Assembly: GCA_022769845.1 (NCBI GenBank)
Contig: JALEIO010000118.1
Coordinates: 1-20,405 of the forward strand
Length of the DNA stretch: 20,405 bases
Source: Oscillospiraceae bacterium
Lineage (GTDB): Bacteria > Bacillota > Clostridia > UMGS1810
Direction of reading: 5' to 3'
Positions 13,984 through 20,405 of the stretch are shown one piece after another. Position 1 is the stretch's first letter; each line of letters begins with the position of its first letter. The position numbers and the translations under genes were made by a program. Below the pieces are notes generated by a model that did no database searches, was not told where the DNA came from, and saw only the letters and a program-made list of their open reading frames with translations.

Positions 13984-16983
13984 TTGCTTAAAAAAATTAC
14001 TGCTTTATTTATGTCATTTATGATTTTATCAAGTTTGAACAGTATAAGCATATTTGCCGCAACAGATGAACAGCTTTCAAAAATTGCACTTTTAGAAGAA
14101 TACAATGCCGAGTTATCTTCCTTGATTGACGAGTGTAAATCAAAAGGATTTGCAACGGATTACGAAGAATTAAACTGTTTTATTATAGAAAAATATATAA
14201 AGTACATTAAAGAAGACATTGAATACGGTGATGAAACAAGAGTAGATTATACGATTGGATGTCTTGAAAAGCTTTATACCGAAACAAAAGAGCTTTTAAC
14301 AGCATATAAAAACGAAGAAAAAATCCCCAAGGATGTTGTGAGATATAAATTATCGGGCGAAACAGCCGATAAAAACACTGTATACGGCAGTGTAATTTCA
14401 AACGGAGAAGTAAAACAATCGCCCATATTTAAAATAGGATATGTAGGGTATAACGACGTAAGGGCAGAGCTTAAAAATTTTAAAACCTACGGCGCAAATG
14501 TTGCCTCGTATTCTTTGTCAATGCGCGATGTAATAAAGCCGCCGGGCTTTATTGCGGGCTTTAGCGAGTACATAAATTCAACTGCAAGAACAATAGAATT
14601 TTCTCAAACCGGAGAGTTTGCAACAGAAGGCGAAAAAGGGCTTAAACTTGTGGCAAAACAAGGCTCAAGCTACGATTACATTTATCAGAATGTTGTTTTG
14701 GAGCCCAATACAACTTATGAATTTGGTGCGGACGCACAGAGCGACAAAACTTATTGTGCTTTTATAACCGTACGAAGAACAGAAGCAACGGGTGCAAAAA
14801 TTGATATTTCAAAAAAAGAAAAAACAAGCTATAAAAAAGAATTTACTACCGGAGCATCAGACGGCGCATTTCAAATCCGCATAGGAGCAAGCGCTGCCAC
14901 TGACGGTACTTATATAGATAATTTATATTTAAGAAAAAAAGATTCAACTGAAAATATTTTATTAAATCCAAGCTTTGAAAGGCTTATTAAGCCGTATAAT
15001 GACGAATACGGTGTTGATTACGAAATACTTAACGATTTTGTTGCTTTTTTAAAAGAGGCGGAACAAAACGATATAGCAGTTTCGGCTATTGTTAATTTAC
15101 ACGAGTATCCAAAGTTCATATTAAATAAATACCCGGACCTTGTTAAAAAGTTTAGCACATATGTGCCGTATAATATAACGGATGAAACTTTGCGCGCTCC
15201 CATCGGCGTATTTTTAAATTGCGCTGCCGATGCGGCAAAAAACGAAAAGGCTTTAACGGGAATTTGTCTTTTAAACGAGCCTGAATACGACACAAGGATT
15301 GACGAAAGTTATTATAATAACTATTGGTATGAATATATAAAAAATAAGCACAAAACAATAGAAAATGCAAATAAAATTTACGGTACATCTTTTTCGGATT
15401 TTAATGAAATCACGATGCCGTCCGGTTCGCAGGATGGGGCTGTATTTTATGACTGGAAGCTTTTTAACGAGCAGATTTTTGCCGATTATGTAAGCTTTTT
15501 GCGAAATAAAGTAAAAGAAGTATCTGATATACCCGTGTTTTTTAAGACAATGGTTTCAAACGGATACAGGGATAATTCAGGATTTGTTGAAAACACAGAT
15601 ACAATGCTCGAAACATATGCACAGTTAAGTGACGCGTTCGGCTGCGACGCATATGCCACATATACTAAAAAACAGCCTCTTATCGGAAAAATGATGCAAT
15701 ACGATTTAATGCGGTCTATTAAAGATATGCCTATTGTAAATGCGGAGGATCATGTTATATCAGATTGCAGCACTGATTTTTCTGCCGTTAACGCTGACCA
15801 TATTGCCTCTGATATGTGGCAGGGCGTTATACACGGAAGAAGCGATACGGTTGTGTGGTGTCTCGGCAAAAGCTTTGTAAATACGCATTATAAATACAAT
15901 TCGGTTGGCACACGGCCTGATGTTATTTCTGAAATCGGAAAAACCGCACTTGATGTAATGCGTCTTGCAGATAAGCTTAACGCACTAAAAAACAGACCTT
16001 ATGATGTTGCGGTTCTTTATTCCGACGCGTCAAGAGCGTATAACAATGCATATTTAAATGCATTATACGACGCTTACTGTGCATTTACTTACAGCGGAAA
16101 AAAAGTAAGGTTTGTAACGGAAAATCAATTAAAAGACGGCTCGGCAGCTTTGTCTGATTACCCTCTTTTAGCGGTTGTAAGTGCAAAAAATGTTTTTGAC
16201 TCAACTTTTGATAAAATATCAGATTATGCTTCAAACGGCGGAAATATTTTGATTTTTGATGACGCAAGTTTAAAATATAACGAGTATAACAATTTGGAAG
16301 CTTCAAGAGAAAATGAAATTTCAGCTTTTAAAAATACAGATATTTATGCCGTAAGCTACAATGGGTTTGATATGACAAGTGATATATCCGAAATAATTTA
16401 TTCAAAGGTAGGCAATCTTTTTCAAGACAGTATTGTTGTTAAAGATTCCGAAACGGAAAATTATTTGCCCGTTGCATACGATGTTGTAAATTACAACGGA
16501 AAAACTCTTATAAATTTGTGTAATTACAGCTTTGAAAATGTTACGGCTGATGTAACAAGCGGCGGCGAAAAGATTGAAAATATGACCGATTTGATAAGCG
16601 GAGACACTGTAAACGGAAGCATTGTTCTTAAGCCTTATGAGCCGGTGCTGTTATCAACCGACAGCATAAAAGCAGGAATTTTTGAGCTTTATGATGAAAA
16701 CGGCATTGTTGACAATGCAGCAAAACCCGGAAAATACAGTGCAAAGGTCAATGTTAAAAACGATATGTTAAACAAGGATTTTGAAGCGATATTTATTTTA
16801 GCGTTATACAATGAGGATAAAAGCATATCAAAAATAGAAAAGATAACCAAAAATATCAGGTCGGGAGATACAGAAGAATTTTTGATAGAAAATATTGATG
16901 TGCAAAACAATCAGACCTTAAAAATGTTTTTATGGAACAATTTTGAATTGCTTAATCCTGTTAAATTGATAAATCAGCAATAA
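13984..16983 (+). CDS. Secreted GH42-like glycoside hydrolase with a module inserted in the barrel
   Basis: A 999-residue exported enzyme. The signal peptide ends near Ala25-26 (SISIFAA). A helical domain (about 30-115) is followed by a TIM barrel whose first strand is near FKIGYVGYNDVRAELKNF (about residues 144-161). The barrel is interrupted at about 188-332 by a beta-sandwich resembling CBM4/9 (QNVVLEPNTTYEFGADAQ; IDNLYLRK; NILLNPSFER), then resumes (DYEILNDFVAFLKEAEQ; NLHEYPKFI). Glu432 in CLLNEPEY fits the clan GH-A acid/base. Glu588 in PIVNAEDHVI fits the nucleophile, 156 residues later. An alpha/beta domain like the GH42 trimerisation domain follows (VAVLYSDASRAYNNAY, from 673), then a small beta-domain, and a C-terminal module (about 897-999) shared with the preceding gene. 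The substrate is unknown; beta-galactosidase-like activity is a guess. It is a paralog of the next gene but lacks that gene's extra N-terminal modules. Confidence 0.82.
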   Translation: MLKKITALFMSFMILSSLNSISIFAATDEQLSKIALLEEYNAELSSLIDECKSKGFATDYEELNCFIIEKYIKYIKEDIEYGDETRVDYTIGCLEKLYTETKELLTAYKNEEKIPKDVVRYKLSGETADKNTVYGSVISNGEVKQSPIFKIGYVGYNDVRAELKNFKTYGANVASYSLSMRDVIKPPGFIAGFSEYINSTARTIEFSQTGEFATEGEKGLKLVAKQGSSYDYIYQNVVLEPNTTYEFGADAQSDKTYCAFITVRRTEATGAKIDISKKEKTSYKKEFTTGASDGAFQIRIGASAATDGTYIDNLYLRKKDSTENILLNPSFERLIKPYNDEYGVDYEILNDFVAFLKEAEQNDIAVSAIVNLHEYPKFILNKYPDLVKKFSTYVPYNITDETLRAPIGVFLNCAADAAKNEKALTGICLLNEPEYDTRIDESYYNNYWYEYIKNKHKTIENANKIYGTSFSDFNEITMPSGSQDGAVFYDWKLFNEQIFADYVSFLRNKVKEVSDIPVFFKTMVSNGYRDNSGFVENTDTMLETYAQLSDAFGCDAYATYTKKQPLIGKMMQYDLMRSIKDMPIVNAEDHVISDCSTDFSAVNADHIASDMWQGVIHGRSDTVVWCLGKSFVNTHYKYNSVGTRPDVISEIGKTALDVMRLADKLNALKNRPYDVAVLYSDASRAYNNAYLNALYDAYCAFTYSGKKVRFVTENQLKDGSAALSDYPLLAVVSAKNVFDSTFDKISDYASNGGNILIFDDASLKYNEYNNLEASRENEISAFKNTDIYAVSYNGFDMTSDISEIIYSKVGNLFQDSIVVKDSETENYLPVAYDVVNYNGKTLINLCNYSFENVTADVTSGGEKIENMTDLISGDTVNGSIVLKPYEPVLLSTDSIKAGIFELYDENGIVDNAAKPGKYSAKVNVKNDMLNKDFEAIFILALYNEDKSISKIEKITKNIRSGDTEEFLIENIDVQNNQTLKMFLWNNFELLNPVKLINQQ

Positions 16984-16993
16984 ATAAAATAGC

Positions 16994-17000
16994 AGAGAGG
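16994..17000 (+). promoter_or_regulatory. Ribosome binding site of the last gene
   Basis: AGAGAGG ends nine bases before ATG 17010, in a 26-base gap after the previous stop, indicating that the two glycosidase genes are co-transcribed. Confidence 0.6.
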
Positions 17001-17009
17001 ATACATAAT

Positions 17010-20000
17010 ATGAGAAAAGTTTTTAAATTTATGAAGGAATTTTTATTGTGTTTCACTGTTTTAGCCTTATTTTTAAGCTCATTGACAACTGTCGGTTTTG
17101 CTGATAATGAACTTAACGGTTCTGTTCAAGGGTTTAGTTTGGGAAACTGGAACGGCAGTGATTTTGTATGGAAGATTGATGAAAACGGCGGTTACAACAA
17201 ATCAAAAGGCTTATGGGTAAGCAACCGCAGTGTTGAAACGGCGGATACAAACGGTGTTGATAAATATGGCGTTTTTACAATAACTGTAAAAGTTACAACC
17301 GGCAAAACCTATGCTTACGGCTTTAAGGCAAAGGCAAATAAAGCAAGCGGCGTTAAAGTAAGGGTTGACTGGGGTTCGTCTTTTTCGCTTTTGTCAATAG
17401 GAAACAGCTTTGACTGGAAAAATTTTGAATATAGCTATACACATACCTCTGCGGCGACAAGTGCAAAATTAAGATTTACATTTTCCGGCCGTACTCAAGA
17501 TATGTGGTTTGACGATTTTTACTGCTATGAAGTGTCAAATGGCGAATATGTCGGCACAAACCTTTGCACAAACCCTGATTTTGAGACAAACACATCACTT
17601 GCCACAGAAGCGTTTGAAGATGAATTTACTTATGAAGAATACCAGAACATAAGCTCAATTATGCCTGTTTATCCTGTATTTAAAAGCAGTGAAAAAACTA
17701 TCGACGGCGATATGTCGGACTGGGCAGATTATAAAAAAATGAGCTTCCCTGTTTCGGATAGTCAATACACGGTTTTGCTTACTTCAAAAGTTCCTGATAA
17801 CAGAGCTGATGCATATTTTGCTTTTGATGATGAATATTTTTATATTCTGGCTGCGGTGGAGGATGATATACATATATCAATTCCCGAAGCGTCGAATTAT
17901 TGGAGAGGTGACTCTTTGCAGATTGCTTTATCCAAAAAAGAAGATACATACGGCAGAGAGCTTGGCTTTTCGTTTGATGAAGAAACCGGCGAAATGCTTG
18001 TGGTTTACGGATCCGGCGCTCCGCACGATAAGCTTGCTGCAAAGGGCAAAAGAGTTGGCACAAAAACAATATACGAGCTTAAAATTCCGTGGGATATTTA
18101 TTATGACAAATGCCCTGACGAGTATATGTTCAGTATGGCGATAAATGACAACGACGGTGACGGACGTGCAAATATGCTTGAAATTGCACCGGGTATATGT
18201 TCCGGTAAAAAGAATACGGCATTTCCGACATTTAAAAATATTGAGGATGAAAATTCGTTTATTGCATTTTTAGACGGAAACGACACTGTAATGGGCAGAA
18301 CGGATAATGTATATAATATCTGCATTGTTAATTTCGGCAATGACGCCTCATTCAATGTAAGCGGAGAATGGTTTGATGATTATAGCATTAACCTTAAAAA
18401 GAATATCGGCTCAAAGCATAAGGTAATATATAAAACGGATGAAACAGGCGATAAAACTATATATGTTGACGTTGAGTCAAACGGTAAAAAAGTTGAAATT
18501 CCCATTTCGTTCGAGGTGCTTCCTACAAGGCAGATGGTTGATGAAAAGCTTTTGGAGTTTAAAGAAAGAGTTGAAAATGTCGAAAATAAGGTTGACGAGT
18601 GTCATAAAAAGGAGATAAGCACAGATTATCTCGATGTAGATGTATTCACCGTAAACAGGTTTATTGAGTATATACGAGAGGACGCCGACAATAATTATTA
18701 TGATGAAATGAACTATACAATTACTTGTATAGAAGAACTGCTGGACGGTTTGGAAACGCTTTGTGACGAATATCTTTCGGGCAAAAAAACCGCTCCCGTT
18801 GTGCCAAAGCTTGCAAATACCGAATTTAAGGTTGAAGGAAAAAATCTTATCGGCACAAAAGTTTATGACGGCAAAGAAAAAGAAGAACCTGCTTTTTTGG
18901 TGGGTTACGGAAACTTTCAGGACGCAAGAGGAGATTGGGACAATTTTGACGCTTTGGGCGTTAATTTAGGAATATTTTCAGAGCTTTCTCCCGCACAGAT
19001 TATTGCGCAGCCGGGTTCTCCTTCCTGCTGGAAATTTATTGTTTCAGAAAAGTCAAACCTTAAAATAGGCAAAGAAACAGAAAATCCTATCAGCGGCAAA
19101 AGTTCTTTGAAAATTACCGCAGACGCAAGTGGCTCTAATTTTGAACAGTTTGTAATGCTTGAGCCTAATACCGAGTATGAATACGGAATGACGGTAGATA
19201 CCGATAAAGCAAATTCATTAAGATTTGTGCTTGCAGAACGTGACGGAAGTTTTGCCGATGCTAAATATGTAAATTTAAAAGGAAAAAATAACTATTCCAA
19301 TACCTTTAAAACCGGCGCGGGGTATAAGCGTCACGCATTGCTTGTTATGATTGACCAGCAAACAGAAAAAACAGTTATAGACAACGTATATGTTAAAAAG
19401 GTAGGAAGTGATGAAAATCTTGTTCAAAACAGCGGATTTGAATATTACACAGAACCTTACGGCGATAATGAAGAAATTGCTGTTGATTATGTATATTTAG
19501 AGTATGTTCAGGATACATTAGACAGAGCGCGCCGCCTTAATCTTCCTGTTGTTTTGGGTATGACTGTTCACGATTTTCCGTCGTTTATTATGGCAAAATA
19601 TCCTGAAATAGCAGCAAAGTATTCGCCGTATGCTCCTATAAATATTCACCATCCAAAGGTTCGCGAAATACTGGAGATTTATTATAAGAATCTTCTTCCA
19701 ATAGTTAATTCATACAGCGATGTTGTTACATCGGGATGTTTTCTTAACGAGCCTGAATTTAATACGCTTGTAAATACCGAATATTTTACCCCTCTTTACA
19801 GAGATTTTCTTAAAGAAAAATATAACGGCGACATAGCGTATATCAATAAAATATATTTAAGCAGCTATACAGATTTTGACGAGATAGAAATGCCTAAAGC
19901 ATATTCGTCAACGGCGTATTATTATGATTTTAAAGAGTTTAATGACGGTATTTTGATTGATTTTCAGAAGTTTATTACCCAAAATGTAAAACGCTATGCG

Positions 20001-20405
20001 CCGAATATCAGAATACATTACAAAACAATGGTTTCAAACGGATATTCTGAAATGAAAAGCTTTATGGGAATGGGCGACTTAATACTCGAAGAAACAGCGG
20101 CGTTGTCGGATATGTTCGGCTGTGACGCGTATGCCTGCTATACAAGGGCAAATCAGCCTGTTCAGGGCAAAATAATGGCTTACAGATATATGATGTCTAT
20201 TGCGAACAAACCGATAGTAAATTCGGAAGATCATATTATGCCCGATAAATTTAAAAATTTTGACAGGAAAACGGCGTTGTTTAATGCAACCGATATGTGG
20301 AACAGTGCTATATACGGAAGGTCACAGTCTATTATATGGCTTTATGCAAGAACATATAACACCGCTTCATACAGATATTGTGCGCTTTTGCAAAGACCCG
20401 ACTGT
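17010..20405 (+). CDS. Secreted multimodular GH42-like glycoside hydrolase (3' end outside window)
   Basis: The frame is open for 1132 codons from ATG 17010 to the right edge, so the gene is cut by the window. The signal peptide ends near Ala31 (TTVGFA before DNEL). The modules are: a CBM4/9-like sandwich (about 35-180, ending MWFDDFYCYE and NLCTNPDFET); a CBM9/DOMON-like domain (about 231-410, starting IDGDMSDWADY and including AYFAFDDEYFYILAAVEDD); a beta-domain (about 411-505); a helical domain (about 507-600); then a TIM barrel beginning FLVGYGNFQDARGDWDNFDA (about 629). A third sandwich is inserted in the barrel (about 660-813, ending IDNVYVKKVG and NLVQNSGFEYY). Glu914 in CFLNEPEF is the predicted acid/base and Glu1073 in PIVNSEDHIM the predicted nucleophile. 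The helical domain, inserted module and barrel align with the preceding gene. Neither gene shows SLH repeats, so cell attachment, if any, must use another module. Confidence 0.85.
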   Translation, partial: MRKVFKFMKEFLLCFTVLALFLSSLTTVGFADNELNGSVQGFSLGNWNGSDFVWKIDENGGYNKSKGLWVSNRSVETADTNGVDKYGVFTITVKVTTGKTYAYGFKAKANKASGVKVRVDWGSSFSLLSIGNSFDWKNFEYSYTHTSAATSAKLRFTFSGRTQDMWFDDFYCYEVSNGEYVGTNLCTNPDFETNTSLATEAFEDEFTYEEYQNISSIMPVYPVFKSSEKTIDGDMSDWADYKKMSFPVSDSQYTVLLTSKVPDNRADAYFAFDDEYFYILAAVEDDIHISIPEASNYWRGDSLQIALSKKEDTYGRELGFSFDEETGEMLVVYGSGAPHDKLAAKGKRVGTKTIYELKIPWDIYYDKCPDEYMFSMAINDNDGDGRANMLEIAPGICSGKKNTAFPTFKNIEDENSFIAFLDGNDTVMGRTDNVYNICIVNFGNDASFNVSGEWFDDYSINLKKNIGSKHKVIYKTDETGDKTIYVDVESNGKKVEIPISFEVLPTRQMVDEKLLEFKERVENVENKVDECHKKEISTDYLDVDVFTVNRFIEYIREDADNNYYDEMNYTITCIEELLDGLETLCDEYLSGKKTAPVVPKLANTEFKVEGKNLIGTKVYDGKEKEEPAFLVGYGNFQDARGDWDNFDALGVNLGIFSELSPAQIIAQPGSPSCWKFIVSEKSNLKIGKETENPISGKSSLKITADASGSNFEQFVMLEPNTEYEYGMTVDTDKANSLRFVLAERDGSFADAKYVNLKGKNNYSNTFKTGAGYKRHALLVMIDQQTEKTVIDNVYVKKVGSDENLVQNSGFEYYTEPYGDNEEIAVDYVYLEYVQDTLDRARRLNLPVVLGMTVHDFPSFIMAKYPEIAAKYSPYAPINIHHPKVREILEIYYKNLLPIVNSYSDVVTSGCFLNEPEFNTLVNTEYFTPLYRDFLKEKYNGDIAYINKIYLSSYTDFDEIEMPKAYSSTAYYYDFKEFNDGILIDFQKFITQNVKRYAPNIRIHYKTMVSNGYSEMKSFMGMGDLILEETAALSDMFGCDAYACYTRANQPVQGKIMAYRYMMSIANKPIVNSEDHIMPDKFKNFDRKTALFNATDMWNSAIYGRSQSIIWLYARTYNTASYRYCALLQRPDC

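Noticed and set aside
17809..18144. A plus-strand open frame of 111 codons
   Set aside because: It lies in a different frame inside the long modular glycosidase gene, has no ribosome binding site, and its translation shows no recognisable domain.

Overview
The window is AT-rich DNA from a low-GC Gram-positive bacterium, most likely an uncultured or gut-type member of the Clostridia. The reasons are lysine- and asparagine-rich proteins, AGGAGG-type ribosome binding sites, occasional GTG and TTG starts, lipoprotein and signal peptides of Firmicutes type, and S-layer homology (SLH) proteins. I see no tRNA, rRNA, CRISPR array, insertion sequence or phage gene.

Layout. The first 217 bases carry no convincing gene and end in a strong rho-independent terminator (218-253). 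An AraC-family regulator (250-1029, minus strand) is divergent from everything else. From 1175 to beyond the right edge, ten genes run on the plus strand with small gaps and no convincing terminator, which looks like one long carbohydrate-use operon. In order they are: a GH127-type beta-L-arabinofuranosidase-like enzyme; a GH33-like sialidase-fold enzyme with an intact-looking active site; a sugar ABC importer (binding lipoprotein and two permeases, no ATPase); two SLH-domain wall proteins; a secreted protein made only of binding modules; and two secreted paralogous GH42-like glycosidases, the second cut by the window edge.

How the genes could work together. The secreted modular proteins and GH42-like enzymes would bind and trim a complex glycan outside the cell. 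The SLH proteins would organise the wall next to the importer. The importer, presumably sharing an ATPase coded elsewhere, would take up the oligosaccharide. The two enzymes without signal peptides (GH127 and GH33-like) would finish its breakdown in the cytoplasm. The AraC protein is the obvious candidate sensor and regulator.

Most unusual points. (1) Both GH42-like paralogs appear to have a carbohydrate-binding-type beta-sandwich inserted inside the catalytic barrel, just after the first strand. (2) The cytoplasmic pairing of a GH127 with a GH33-like ketosidase fits an ulosonic-acid-containing plant glycan such as rhamnogalacturonan-II as an alternative to sialoglycans; this is a hypothesis only. 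(3) A shared C-terminal module of about 100 residues of unknown role ends two neighbouring secreted proteins. (4) A long stem-loop without a U-tract separates two of the secreted-protein genes.
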